Source: Desulfovibrio sp. (GTDB taxonomy: Bacteria; Desulfobacterota; Desulfovibrionia; Desulfovibrionales; Desulfovibrionaceae). Taken from it: DNA of 64,000 nucleotides. Within the stretch, counting starts at the first letter, position 1. The number at the start of each line of letters is the position of its first letter. Of the stretch, positions 7,854-16,062 are shown piece after piece. The notes under the pieces were generated by a model. It was not told where the DNA came from. It saw only the letters and a list, made by a program, of their open reading frames with translations, and searched no databases. The translations under genes and the position numbers were made by a program. The stretch is from positions 1 through 64,000 of the forward strand of contig JACRDI010000019.1 of the NCBI GenBank assembly GCA_016218665.1, written 5' to 3'.

Positions 7854-8171
7854 ATGAAGCGCAGCACCAGCATCTTCGCCGCCATAGTCCTGGCCATCGC
7901 CACCGTGGGCATGGCCTTCGCCGCCGAGGGCAACGCCCGCAAGGGCAAGTACCTGTACCGCCAGAAGTGCCGCTCCTGCCACGGGGTGAGCGCCTCGGAC
8001 CTTTCGCCCAACTCCAAGACCCAGGCCGAGTGGAAGAAGCTCTTCGCCAAGCCCGAGGCCATCAAGTGCTACAAGGACTGGAAGGGCGTCACCCCGGAGG
8101 AGAAGACCGACATCTTCACCTACCTGCACGATTTCGCCAAGGACTCCCCCTCTCCGGCCAAGTGCAACTAA
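7854..8171 (+). CDS. small periplasmic mono-heme cytochrome c without a Met ligand
   Basis: This 105-residue protein has a signal peptide (cut near AFAAEG, residues 22-26) and one heme-binding CRSCH (Cys39, Cys42, His43). The mature part contains no methionine at all, so the sixth heme ligand cannot be the usual Met. His92, Cys72 (in IKCYKDW) or a lysine are candidates. A further Cys104 is next to the C-terminus. It probably carries electrons to or from the molybdoenzyme encoded 61 bases downstream. An AGGAGG-like site precedes ATG 7854. It is the first gene of the operon behind the CstR-type operator. Confidence 0.88.
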   Translation: MKRSTSIFAAIVLAIATVGMAFAAEGNARKGKYLYRQKCRSCHGVSASDLSPNSKTQAEWKKLFAKPEAIKCYKDWKGVTPEEKTDIFTYLHDFAKDSPSPAKCN

Positions 8172-8232
8172 AAGCGCAAAGCCCGGCGGGAGCGGCTCCC
8201 TCGCCCTCCCGCCGGCCACGACGGAGTCACCC

Positions 8233-10425
8233 ATGACAAGCCATATTTCCCGACGCGACTTCCTGCGCCTGGCTGGCGCGGCGGCCGGCGCGGCCGCGGC
8301 GACGGCGGCCAATGCCGCCCTTGCCCCGCAGGCCCGGGCCGCTGCTCCGGCGCAGGCACCGCAGTGGGAGTCGAAGTTCGGCGTGTGCGACATGTGCTTC
8401 AACCGCTGCGGGCTCATCGCCCGGGTGGAGAAGGGCGTCATCAGGAAGCTCGACCCCAACCCCAAATTCACCAAGTCGCGCGGGATGCTCTGCGCGCGGG
8501 GCAACGCCGGTGTGGACCAGGTGTACGATCCCGAGCGCCTGAAGACCCCGCTTCTGCGCACGGGCAAGCGCGGCGAGGGCAGGTGGAAGGAAGTGGGCTG
8601 GGACGAGGCCCTGGAAATTTGCGCCGGCAGGATGAAGGACATCGCCGCGAAGTACACCCGCTGCGGCATGCTCTTCAGCGCCGGGGCCGACACCCAGAGC
8701 CAGTTCGTGAACCGCTTCGCCGAGGCCTTCGGCTCCTACAACGTCACCAGCCACGAGTCCCTGTGCCTGCTCTCCGGCAACCGGGCCTTTGTGGACACCT
8801 TCGGCGAGGTGCCCCTGCCGGACGTGAAAAACAGCAAGTACGTCATCCTGGCCGGGGCCAACCGTCTGGAGGCCCTCGTCACGCCGGACAGCATGGACCT
8901 GGTGTCCATAATGAAGGACGGAGCCAAGGTGGTGGTGCTGGACCCGCGCTACACCAAGAGCGCGGCCCTGGCGAGCGAGTGGCACGCCATCCACCCCGGC
9001 ACTGACCTGGCCTTCATGCTGGCGCTGGCGCACGTCATCATCGCCGAGAAGCTCTACGACGCGAAGTTCGTGGCCGAGCGCACCAGCGGCCTGGACAAGC
9101 TCTCCGCCCACGTGGCGGACAAGACGCCCCAGTGGGCGGAAGGGGAGACCGGCATCCCCGCGGCGGACATCGCCAGGATCGCACGGGAACTTGCCGCAGC
9201 GGCCCCTGCGGCCATGGTCTACCCCGGCCGCCGCAGCTCCGACTACGAGAACAGCACCCAGATCCGGCGCGGCTTCGCCATCGTCAACGCCCTGCTGGGC
9301 AACTGGGACCGCCCCGGCGGACTTGTGCCGCCGCGCCCGGCCGGGGTGAAGAAGGTGCCCTTCGAGCCGCCGTTCTACGACGACAACCCTCCGGGCCGCG
9401 TGGACGCCAAGGGCGTGCCCCTGCTCTTCGACGACGAGGGGTCCTTCGTGCTCACGCGCGATGCCGTCATCAAGGGCGCTCCGTATCCGGTGAAGGGCTG
9501 GTTCGTGTACAAGACCAACCCCATGGCCACCGCGCCGGAGCGCAGGAAGACCCGTGAGATGATCGAAGCCCTGGACTTCCTGGTGGTGGCCGACATCGCC
9601 ATGAGCGACACGGCCTGGATGGCCGACCTGGTGCTGCCCATGCCCAGCGCCCTGGAGCGCCAGGACCCGGTGCAGGCCCTGCAGGCCGGGGCCGAGGGAG
9701 CGTGCCTTGTCTGGCGCGACCCGGTCATTGCCCCGCTGCACCAGTCCCGGCCGGTGTTCGAGGTGCTGAAGGCGCTCTCGGGAAAGCTCGGCTTCCCCGA
9801 GGCCTTCGACTTCGACATCGCCACGTACCGCGAAAAGCAGCTGGCCGCCTTTCCGGAGGCGGCGGAGATTCTGAAGCGTGACGGCGTGTTCTATCCCCCG
9901 AACCCGCCCCTGGGAACCACGGACGGACAGCCCTTCAAGACCCCCAGCCAGAAGATCGAGCTGTACAGCAACCGCTACGCGGACATGGGGCTGGACCCCC
10001 TGCCCGTGTACCAGACGCCCAAGCCCAGCCCGGACGCGGGCCGCAGGTTCCGCCTGGTGGCCGGGCGCAGCGCCTGCGTCACCCAGGCCAGCAGCACCAA
10101 CAACGCGCTCCTGTCCGAGTTCGAGCCGGAAAACACGCTTTGGCTGAACGAGGACAGCGCAAAGGAGCTGGGCGTGCGGCAGGGCGACCTGGTGCAGGTG
10201 GAAAGCCCGGCGGGCAGGGGGGAGCTCAAGGCCCTGGTGACGCCGAAGATCCGCAAGGACACGGTGTACATGCTCTCCGGCTTCGGCACCATCTCCGGCC
10301 AGCTCAAGCGCTCCAGGGTGGGCGCGAGCATCGTGGAACTCATGGAAAGCCGCCACGACGCCATCTGCGGCAACTCGGCCATCCATGAGACCTTCGTCAG
10401 CGTGAAGAAGAAGGGGGCCGCATGA
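8233..10425 (+). CDS. molybdopterin oxidoreductase catalytic subunit, thiosulfate/polysulfide reductase type (PhsA/PsrA-like)
   Basis: This 730-residue exported molybdoenzyme opens with a Tat signal, SRRDFLRLAG. Residues 52-87 bind one [4Fe-4S] cluster (Cys52, 55, 59, 87; C-2x-C-3x-C-27x-C). A cysteine in SHESLC (Cys178) stands where this family ligates molybdenum. The C-terminal third has the molydopterin-binding fold (RFRLVAGRSACVTQASSTNN region). Length and a downstream ferredoxin-type subunit plus b-type cytochrome match PhsABC/PsrABC. Thiosulfate, polysulfide or tetrathionate are likely substrates. The rhodanese gene in the operon favours sulfur over arsenate or formate. It overlaps the next gene by four bases (ATGA). 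Confidence 0.85.
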   Translation: MTSHISRRDFLRLAGAAAGAAAATAANAALAPQARAAAPAQAPQWESKFGVCDMCFNRCGLIARVEKGVIRKLDPNPKFTKSRGMLCARGNAGVDQVYDPERLKTPLLRTGKRGEGRWKEVGWDEALEICAGRMKDIAAKYTRCGMLFSAGADTQSQFVNRFAEAFGSYNVTSHESLCLLSGNRAFVDTFGEVPLPDVKNSKYVILAGANRLEALVTPDSMDLVSIMKDGAKVVVLDPRYTKSAALASEWHAIHPGTDLAFMLALAHVIIAEKLYDAKFVAERTSGLDKLSAHVADKTPQWAEGETGIPAADIARIARELAAAAPAAMVYPGRRSSDYENSTQIRRGFAIVNALLGNWDRPGGLVPPRPAGVKKVPFEPPFYDDNPPGRVDAKGVPLLFDDEGSFVLTRDAVIKGAPYPVKGWFVYKTNPMATAPERRKTREMIEALDFLVVADIAMSDTAWMADLVLPMPSALERQDPVQALQAGAEGACLVWRDPVIAPLHQSRPVFEVLKALSGKLGFPEAFDFDIATYREKQLAAFPEAAEILKRDGVFYPPNPPLGTTDGQPFKTPSQKIELYSNRYADMGLDPLPVYQTPKPSPDAGRRFRLVAGRSACVTQASSTNNALLSEFEPENTLWLNEDSAKELGVRQGDLVQVESPAGRGELKALVTPKIRKDTVYMLSGFGTISGQLKRSRVGASIVELMESRHDAICGNSAIHETFVSVKKKGAA

Positions 10426-11249
10426 ACCGGAAGCTCGCCATGGTCATAGATTCGGCCAAGTGCATCGACTGCAAGGCCTGCGTGGCCGCGTGCAAGCAGG
10501 CCAACGGCGTTGCGCGCGGGCAGCGGCGCAACTGGATCAAGGAGGCCGTTCCGCCCCTTGAGAACGGCCCGGACGGCAACAGGAAGCTGGGCCGGGGCCA
10601 CTTCCAGCCCGGGGCCTGCATGCACTGCGACGAGCCCAGCTGCGTGGCCGCCTGCCCCACGGGCGCAACCTTCAAGAACGCGGCCGACGGCACGGTGGTC
10701 ATCGACCCCCGGCTGTGCATCGGCTGCGGCAACTGCATTCCCAGCTGCCCCTACGGCGCGCGCTTCCGCGACACGCAAAGGCGTATCGCCGACAAGTGCG
10801 ACTACTGCCCGGAGCGCCGGGCCGCGGGCCTCTCCCCGGCCTGCGTGGACACCTGCCCCACCAAGGCGCGCGTCTTCGGCGACATCAACGATCCCGACAG
10901 CGAGGCCGCCAAGCTGCTTGCCGCCAACCAGGGCCGGGTGGTGCGCGTCATCGCGAAGCAGAACGACACAAAGCCCAACATGTACTACATCGCCAGCACC
11001 GCACCGGACGGCTGGGCGGTGCAGCCCGTGAACCCGCTCTCCTTCGACGCCCTGACCCAGGTGGTGGCCCCGCTGGTGAAGTACGCCGTGGGCCTTTCCG
11101 GCCTGGGCGTGCTGGCCATGCTTGCCCGCCAGCTCGTAACCTCCGGAACGGCGGGGAAGGACGGCGGCAGCCACGGGGCAGGGCAAGCCCCGGTCCCGCC
11201 GGAAACCGGCTCCGGAACAGGAAAGGAGGACGGCCATGACGCCCGCTAA
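10422..11249 (+). CDS. 4x[4Fe-4S] electron-transfer subunit (PhsB/PsrB/FdnH-like)
   Basis: This is a 275-residue iron-sulfur subunit. Four cysteine groups are visible: Cys14-17-20-24, Cys67-70-74-78, Cys99-102-105-109 and Cys126-129-141-145, the ferredoxin pattern of the DMSO-reductase-family B subunits. A hydrophobic segment around residues 212-235 can anchor it in the membrane as in FdnH, followed by a Gly/Pro-rich tail. It would pass electrons between the cytochrome b and the catalytic subunit. It has no export signal and should travel with the Tat-exported partner. It overlaps both neighbours. Confidence 0.9.
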   Translation: MNRKLAMVIDSAKCIDCKACVAACKQANGVARGQRRNWIKEAVPPLENGPDGNRKLGRGHFQPGACMHCDEPSCVAACPTGATFKNAADGTVVIDPRLCIGCGNCIPSCPYGARFRDTQRRIADKCDYCPERRAAGLSPACVDTCPTKARVFGDINDPDSEAAKLLAANQGRVVRVIAKQNDTKPNMYYIASTAPDGWAVQPVNPLSFDALTQVVAPLVKYAVGLSGLGVLAMLARQLVTSGTAGKDGGSHGAGQAPVPPETGSGTGKEDGHDAR

Positions 11250-11970
11250 CGGCGAGATCAAGCGCCACGACCCCTCGGACATCCGCATCCACTGGTTCAA
11301 CGCGGCCTGCTGGCTGGTGCTGCTCGTCAGCGGCCTCGGGCTCATCAAGAACGAAAAGCTGAACCCGCTGGGGGCCTGGCTGCCCGACGCCCTGCGCGCC
11401 CTTTTCGGGGGCGGCAGCGCGGGCGGGGCGGTGCTGCTGGTCATCCACGAGGTTGTCGGCGTGGCCTGGCTGCTGGGCATGCTGGCCTACCTGGGCGTGA
11501 ACGCGGGCGGCGCGCGGTTCTTCCTGCGCGAGATATTCAGCATCCGCCCCGGCGACCTGGCCTGGCTGGTGCGCAAGATGCTGCGCATGACCGTGGGCCC
11601 GAAGTTCGGCGGCGGCGGCGGCGAGCTGCCGCCCCAGGGCTACTACAACATGGGCCAGAAGGCCTTTGCCCAGGCCTCGGTGCTGGGCGGAATAGTCATC
11701 GGCGTCACGGGCATGGTCCTGCTGGCCTCGGACAAGTTCCTGCCCGCGTCCATGGCCGGGCTCGTAGGCTGGGCCGTGACCCTGCACTACCTGGCCGTGG
11801 GCCTTGTGTTCGCGGGCCTGCTCGTGCACGTGTACATGGCGGCCGTCTCGCCGGAGGAAAAGCCCGGCTTCCGCTCCATGTTCACCGGCACGGTGCCGCG
11901 CGACTACGCCCGGCACCACCACGGCCTCTGGCTGGACGCCCTGGAAAAGGGTACCGGCGGCGAGAAGTAG
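11236..11970 (+). CDS. cytochrome b membrane anchor (PhsC / formate dehydrogenase gamma-like)
   Basis: This 244-residue protein has about four membrane helices. Likely heme ligands are His19 in RIHWFNA at the first helix, a His in VIHEVVG in the second, and two His in the last helix (LHYLAVG...VHVYM). This matches the di-heme b cytochromes of the FdnI/PhsC family. It should connect the membrane quinone pool to the iron-sulfur subunit. Its start lies 14 bases inside the preceding gene, so the subunits are translationally coupled. Quinol-oxidising or quinone-reducing direction cannot be decided from sequence. Confidence 0.87.
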   Translation: MTPANGEIKRHDPSDIRIHWFNAACWLVLLVSGLGLIKNEKLNPLGAWLPDALRALFGGGSAGGAVLLVIHEVVGVAWLLGMLAYLGVNAGGARFFLREIFSIRPGDLAWLVRKMLRMTVGPKFGGGGGELPPQGYYNMGQKAFAQASVLGGIVIGVTGMVLLASDKFLPASMAGLVGWAVTLHYLAVGLVFAGLLVHVYMAAVSPEEKPGFRSMFTGTVPRDYARHHHGLWLDALEKGTGGEK

Positions 11971-12051
11971 GCCGCACTGAATGGATTGGACGGGCGGGGA
12001 CGTGCCCTGGCCCGAACGTGTTGCTCACCATCGAAGCACAAGGAGAACACC

Positions 12052-13158
12052 ATGCGTACCAAGCGATTCGCGCAGGCCTTCCTGCTGGTCCTTCTGGCCC
12101 TGGCCTTCGCGGTCCAGGCCCAGGCGGCCAACCCGGACTACTTCTACAAGAACCTGGTGGACATCAACTACGTGAAGCCCCTGGTGAAGGTGCCCAACCC
12201 CGAGGGCGTGAAGCTCATCGACTCGCGCCCGTACCAGGCCAAGTACGTGCAAGGCTACATTCCCACGGCCATCAGCCTGCCGGACGGCGATTTCGAGAAG
12301 AAGGCCGCCGAGCTTCTGCCCAAGGACAAGAACACCACCCTCGTCTTCTACTGCGAGGGCCCGGAGTGCCGCCTTTCCCACAACTCCGCCCGCAAGGCCG
12401 AGAAGCTGGGCTACAAGAACGTGAAGGTGTTCCCCGGCGGCTACCCGGAGTGGGTGCAGGCGGGCAACTATCCGGCCATCGGCGTGGAGCAGGTGAAGGA
12501 TCTGCTGACCAAGGGCGAGAGCTTCCTGCTGGTGGATTCCCGCCCGCTGGTGAAGTTCCTTGAGGGCAGCATCCCCGGCGCGGTGAGCATCCCCGACTCC
12601 GCCTTCGACAAGAAGCAGGGCCTGCTGCCCGCGGACAAGAACTCCCTGCTGGTGTTCTTCTGCGGCGGGTACGAGTGCCCCCTGAGCCACGCCAGCGCCA
12701 GGAAGGCCATGGCCCTGGGCTACAAGAACGTGAAGGTCTGCGAGGCCGGCGAGCCCGCCTGGGTCAAGATGTATGGCGCGACCAACGCTGGGGGCGGCGG
12801 CCTGAAGGTGCAGACCGGCGGCGTGGAAGGCGCCATCAACGTGGAGCAGTTCAAGAAGATCCTGGCCGAGAAGCCGGACAGCATCCTGCTCATCGACGTG
12901 CGCGACCCGGACGAGTTCGCCGCGGGCCATTCCCCCAGCGCGGTCAACATCCCCGTGAACGAGCTGGAGAAGAAGCTGCCCTCCATGAAGCTCGACAAGC
13001 CCGTGGTTTTCGTCTGCGCCACGGGTTCGCGCAGCGGCGAGGCCTATTACATGACCCGCGACCTGCGCAAGGACGTGAAGGACGTGTACTACCTGGAGGC
13101 CACCACCAAGTGGTCCAAGGACGGCACCTGCTCCATCACCGAGAACAAGAAGAAGTAG
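12052..13158 (+). CDS. exported triple-domain rhodanese (sulfurtransferase)
   Basis: This 368-residue protein has a signal peptide (cut near AQAANPD, about residue 26) and three rhodanese folds. Domains 1 and 2 have an unusual two-cysteine loop: CEGPECRLS (Cys101, Cys106) and CGGYECPLS (Cys204, Cys209). Domain 3 has the ordinary loop CATGSRSG (Cys322). Each first Cys could carry a persulfide. The second Cys in domains 1 and 2 could form a disulfide with it or pass sulfur on. AGGAG precedes ATG 12052, 81 bases after the cytochrome b gene. It probably handles sulfane sulfur in the periplasm, delivering to or taking from the reductase. Confidence 0.88.
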   Translation: MRTKRFAQAFLLVLLALAFAVQAQAANPDYFYKNLVDINYVKPLVKVPNPEGVKLIDSRPYQAKYVQGYIPTAISLPDGDFEKKAAELLPKDKNTTLVFYCEGPECRLSHNSARKAEKLGYKNVKVFPGGYPEWVQAGNYPAIGVEQVKDLLTKGESFLLVDSRPLVKFLEGSIPGAVSIPDSAFDKKQGLLPADKNSLLVFFCGGYECPLSHASARKAMALGYKNVKVCEAGEPAWVKMYGATNAGGGGLKVQTGGVEGAINVEQFKKILAEKPDSILLIDVRDPDEFAAGHSPSAVNIPVNELEKKLPSMKLDKPVVFVCATGSRSGEAYYMTRDLRKDVKDVYYLEATTKWSKDGTCSITENKKK

Positions 13159-13166
13159 CCTGCCTG

Positions 13167-13207
13167 GGCGGCGGGCCGGGAGGCATACCCCCCCTCGGCC
13201 CGCCGCC
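13167..13207 (+). terminator. strong hairpin after the rhodanese gene
   Basis: GGCGGCGGGCC (13167-13177) and GGCCCGCCGCC (13197-13207) pair perfectly, with more pairing inside. It starts nine bases after the stop and closes the operon. The following bases (GCATGTCCTTT) are only partly T-rich. Confidence 0.6.
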
Positions 13208-13236
13208 GCATGTCCTTTCAGCCCCCGAAGCGATAT

Positions 13237-13257
13237 TTCCGATTGAAATTATCGGAA
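13237..13257. promoter_or_regulatory. inverted repeat TTCCGAT-N7-ATCGGAA
   Basis: The seven-base arms are perfect (13237-13243 and 13251-13257). The repeat lies in the 307-base gap between the rhodanese gene and the CsoR-family gene, whose other contents are the operon hairpin and the CstR-type operator. It looks like a binding site for another regulator. No partner is evident. Confidence 0.35.
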
Positions 13258-13376
13258 TCCTGGCGTAGCAGATTGGGCCGAAGCGAGTCGAAGAAGCCCC
13301 AGGCTTGAGGAGTTCCCCTTGCCAAGCTCGGAATTCAATGACATGCCGGAATCTGCCCGGACGCCGCGCACCCCGG

Positions 13377-13392
13377 ATACCCCATGCGGGCA
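13377..13392. promoter_or_regulatory. second CsoR/CstR-type operator, in front of the regulator gene
   Basis: ATACCCCATGCGGGCA matches the site at 7757-7772 in 14 of 16 bases and lies 73 bases upstream of the regulator ATG. This is the expected arrangement for an autoregulated repressor that also controls the sulfur operon. Confidence 0.65.
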
Positions 13393-13465
13393 AGGGGCGT
13401 GCTGCGCAGTCCGGCGCGCAACGCGGTCCGGCGACGCGAAAGCCAAGGCTTTTCAGGAGGCGGAC

Positions 13466-13753
13466 ATGCCCAAGGAAGTGAAGGATCAGGAAGCCCTCAA
13501 AAAAGACGTCATGGCCCGCATGAAGCGCATCGAGGGCCAGGTGCGCGGCATCCAGCGCATGATTGAAGAGGGCAAGGAATGCGAGGACATCCTGGTGCAG
13601 GTGCGGGCGGTGCGCTCGGCCCTGCGCTCGGCCACCACGCAGATCATGCGCCGCTACCTGCTGCGCTGCAACGAGCAGGCCGTGCAGAGCGGCGATGTGG
13701 CCGGCCAGTACGAGAAGCTCATGAAGCTCGTCTCGGACTTCATCGACGGCTAG
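13466..13753 (+). CDS. cstR: CsoR-family repressor, CstR-like persulfide sensor
   Basis: This 95-residue all-helical repressor belongs to the CsoR/RcnR/FrmR family (MARMKRIEGQVRGIQRMIEE). Two cysteines, Cys39 and Cys68, are 29 residues apart, the spacing of the two ligand cysteines in CsoR and the two reactive cysteines in CstR. The copper-binding His of CsoR, four residues before the second Cys, is Tyr64 here. This argues against copper sensing and for per/polysulfide sensing through a Cys-Cys link. AGGAGG (13455-13460) fixes the start at 13466. A longer start upstream would run through the operator. Operators at 13377 and 7757 suggest autoregulation and control of the Phs-like operon. Its stop overlaps the stop of the converging TetR gene. 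Confidence 0.85.
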   Translation: MPKEVKDQEALKKDVMARMKRIEGQVRGIQRMIEEGKECEDILVQVRAVRSALRSATTQIMRRYLLRCNEQAVQSGDVAGQYEKLMKLVSDFIDG

Positions 13754-14454
13754 GCCGGCCCCTCCGCAATTCCCACCGAAGCCCCGCGCGAGCCGGACTC
13801 CCGCTGCATGGCCTCCGGCTCCGGAGGCATGTTTTTCAGCGCGCTCAAGGAAAACGCGGTGATGTGTCTGGCCAGGGCCAGAATGCCCGCCTCGTCGAAA
13901 CGCACCTGCGGGGCCAGCCGGCCGATGACCGCCCGCGAGCGGAACACGTACTGGCATTGGCCCACCACGCTCATGGCGCAGGCCAGGGTGCGGGCGTCGC
14001 CCGCCTTGGCCCTGTTGCCCAGCGCCTCCGCCACGATGCCGCGCAGTTCCTCCGCCAGGGGGACGATGTAGCGCTCCACCACATGGTCCAGGGCCTCTGT
14101 GGGCTCGTGCAGTTCCCTGGCCATGAGCTTGCCGCACCAGGCGGTGCGCCCGCTGCCCAGCATGCGCAGCAAAAAGGAGTGCACGTAGGCGAAGAGCCGC
14201 TCCCCGCAGCCGGCGCCGGGGGCCAGGTTCATGGTGGTGGGATAGCGCCGCAGGCCGCTCTCGAAGGCCTCGGCCAGCAGGGCCTTGTACAGCCCGGCCT
14301 TGTCGCCGAAGTGGTAATGCACGGCCGCCACATTGGCCTTGGCGCTGCGGCAGATCTCGCGTACCGTTGCGGCCTTGAAGCCTTTTTCCGAGAAGATCTC
14401 GCCCGCGGCCTCCAAGAGTCTTTTCTTGGTGTCGCCCTGTTCGGCCTGCAGCAT
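13750..14454 (-). CDS. TetR-family repressor (CecR/DUF1956 type)
   Basis: This 234-residue DNA-binding regulator has an N-terminal helix-turn-helix: KRLLEAAGEIFSEKGF, then VREICRSAKANVAAVHYHFG, the standard TetR pattern. The C-terminal domain (MARELHEPTEALDHVVERYI) resembles the CecR/YbiH ligand domain. GGAGG precedes ATG 14454. It is divergent from an MFS drug exporter, with a TTGAC-TTA-GTCAA palindrome between them, so it most likely represses the exporter until it binds a ligand. Confidence 0.9.
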   Translation of the reverse strand: MLQAEQGDTKKRLLEAAGEIFSEKGFKAATVREICRSAKANVAAVHYHFGDKAGLYKALLAEAFESGLRRYPTTMNLAPGAGCGERLFAYVHSFLLRMLGSGRTAWCGKLMARELHEPTEALDHVVERYIVPLAEELRGIVAEALGNRAKAGDARTLACAMSVVGQCQYVFRSRAVIGRLAPQVRFDEAGILALARHITAFSLSALKNMPPEPEAMQRESGSRGASVGIAEGPA

Positions 14455-14496
14455 GCATCCCTCCGGAACCTGTCGTGAAACGCCAGATTAAAACGC

Positions 14497-14525
14497 TTGA
14501 TTGACTTAGTCAAATGGAATACGAG
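14497..14525 (+). promoter_or_regulatory. MFS promoter with TetR operator
   Basis: TTGATT (14497-14502) and TACGAG (14520-14525) are 17 bases apart. Between them lies the palindrome TTGACTTAGTCAA (14501-14513), the obvious operator for the divergent TetR protein. Confidence 0.55.
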
Positions 14526-14554
14526 AGCGCTTCGGAACGACGGAGAGAACGAGC

Positions 14555-15997
14555 ATGGATGAAAACGGGCAAAAGACGGCCGCGGGCGACTGGCGGGCCT
14601 TCAGCGTGGCGGTGGCGGGCACCTTCATGGCCACGCTGGACTCGGGCATCGTCAACACGGCCCTGCCCACCATCGGGCTTGGTTTCGACGCGCCGCTGCC
14701 CCACGTGCAGTGGATCGTGGCCGGGTACTTCCTGGTCATCTCCTGCCTTTTGCCGCTGTTTGGCCGCATGGGCGACATGTACGGCCGCAGGCGCATGTAC
14801 ACCACGGGCTTCGTCGTGTTCACCCTGGCTTCGCTGCTGTGCGGAGCCGCCCCTTCACTGTGGGCGCTCATCGCCGCGCGCGTGGGGCAGGGCGTGGGCG
14901 CGGCCATGCTCATGGCCAACGGCCCGGGCATCATCATGGCCGCCTTCCCCGGCCCCACGCGCGGCCGGGCGCTGGGCTTCACCGGCATGACCGTGGCGCT
15001 GGGCTCCCTCACCGGTCCGGGCCTGGGCGGCCTGCTCATCCAGGGTTTCGGCTGGCGCAGCGTGTTCTACGTGAATCTGCCCATCGGCCTCCTGGGCATC
15101 TGGATGGCCCGCCGCTTTCTGCCCCCGCAGGAGCGCCTGCGCGACGAGACCCTGGACATCGCCGGGGCCGGGCTCTTCGCCCTGGGCATGGTGGGGCTGC
15201 TGCTCGCCATGAGCCACGGCCACGACTGGGGCTGGACCTCGCCCCCGGTGCTGGCGGGCCTTGGCGTGGCCCTGCTGGCCCTGCCGGGCTTCGCCCTGTG
15301 GGAAAAGCGCTGCGCGCACCCCATGCTGGACCTCTCGCTCTTCCGCGTCTGGCCGTTCTGCTCCGGCAACCTGGTGGCCTACATGGCCTTCATGAGCATG
15401 TTCACCAACGCCATCCTGCTGCCCTTCTACCTGCATGGGCAGAAGGGCCTGGAGCCCTTCGAGACCGGCCTGGTGCTCTCCTCCCTGCCGCTGACCATGG
15501 CCGTGGTGGCCCCGGTGAGCGGCTTCCTGTCCGAGCGCGTCAACTTCGCCACCCTCACCTCCATCGGCCTCGCCATCATGAGTTGCGGGCTGGCCTGGCT
15601 CTCCCGGCTGGACTCCTCGTCGCCCCTGTGGTGCGTGTACCTGGGGCAGGTCATCCTGGGCCTGGGCGTGGGGATGTTCATGTCGCCCAACAACAACAGC
15701 GTGCTTTCCAGCGCCCCGCAGGACAAGGTGGGCCTGGTGGGCGGCATCCTGGCCCTGGTGCGCAACGTGGGCATGGTTTCGGGCATCGCCGTGGCCATCA
15801 CCGTGTTCGAGGGCTTCCAGGGCCGCGCGGCCAGCGCGGGCGCCGGGCCGGGCCCCGCCTTCATGGCCGGGTTCCACGCCGCGCTCACCACCGGCGCCAT
15901 CCTCTCCGCCTGCGCGGGCTGCCTGTCGCTCTTCCGGCGCAGGCTTTTCGCCCACAAGCCCGCCCAGGAACACCGCGTGGTGCGCAAGGATTCCTAG
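14555..15997 (+). CDS. MFS drug:H+ antiporter, DHA2 (14-helix) family
   Basis: This 480-residue inner-membrane transporter has about 14 hydrophobic helices. The motifs FMATLDSGIVNTALPTI (helix 1) and GRMGDMYGRRRMY (motif A between helices 2 and 3) are diagnostic for the EmrB/QacA-like DHA2 family, which exports drugs or other toxic compounds using the proton gradient. GGAGAG precedes ATG 14555. It is controlled by the divergent TetR gene by position. The substrate is unknown. Confidence 0.92.
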   Translation: MDENGQKTAAGDWRAFSVAVAGTFMATLDSGIVNTALPTIGLGFDAPLPHVQWIVAGYFLVISCLLPLFGRMGDMYGRRRMYTTGFVVFTLASLLCGAAPSLWALIAARVGQGVGAAMLMANGPGIIMAAFPGPTRGRALGFTGMTVALGSLTGPGLGGLLIQGFGWRSVFYVNLPIGLLGIWMARRFLPPQERLRDETLDIAGAGLFALGMVGLLLAMSHGHDWGWTSPPVLAGLGVALLALPGFALWEKRCAHPMLDLSLFRVWPFCSGNLVAYMAFMSMFTNAILLPFYLHGQKGLEPFETGLVLSSLPLTMAVVAPVSGFLSERVNFATLTSIGLAIMSCGLAWLSRLDSSSPLWCVYLGQVILGLGVGMFMSPNNNSVLSSAPQDKVGLVGGILALVRNVGMVSGIAVAITVFEGFQGRAASAGAGPGPAFMAGFHAALTTGAILSACAGCLSLFRRRLFAHKPAQEHRVVRKDS

Positions 15998-16034
15998 CGG
16001 GCTTCCGTTTTCGCCCTTTGCCTCGAAAAAACCT

Positions 16035-16062
16035 TTGATTCCAGAGATGGCTCTGCTACGAT
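16035..16062 (+). promoter_or_regulatory. promoter of the potassium-channel operon
   Basis: TTGATT (16035-16040) and TACGAT (16057-16062) are 16 bases apart, 58 bases before the ATG at 16120. The -10 sits inside the palindrome at 16053-16071. Confidence 0.45.

Noticed and set aside
13181-13196. GCATACCCCCCCTCGG as a third CstR-type operator
   Set aside because: Only the left half fits; the sequence is part of the loop and inner stem of the operon hairpin.
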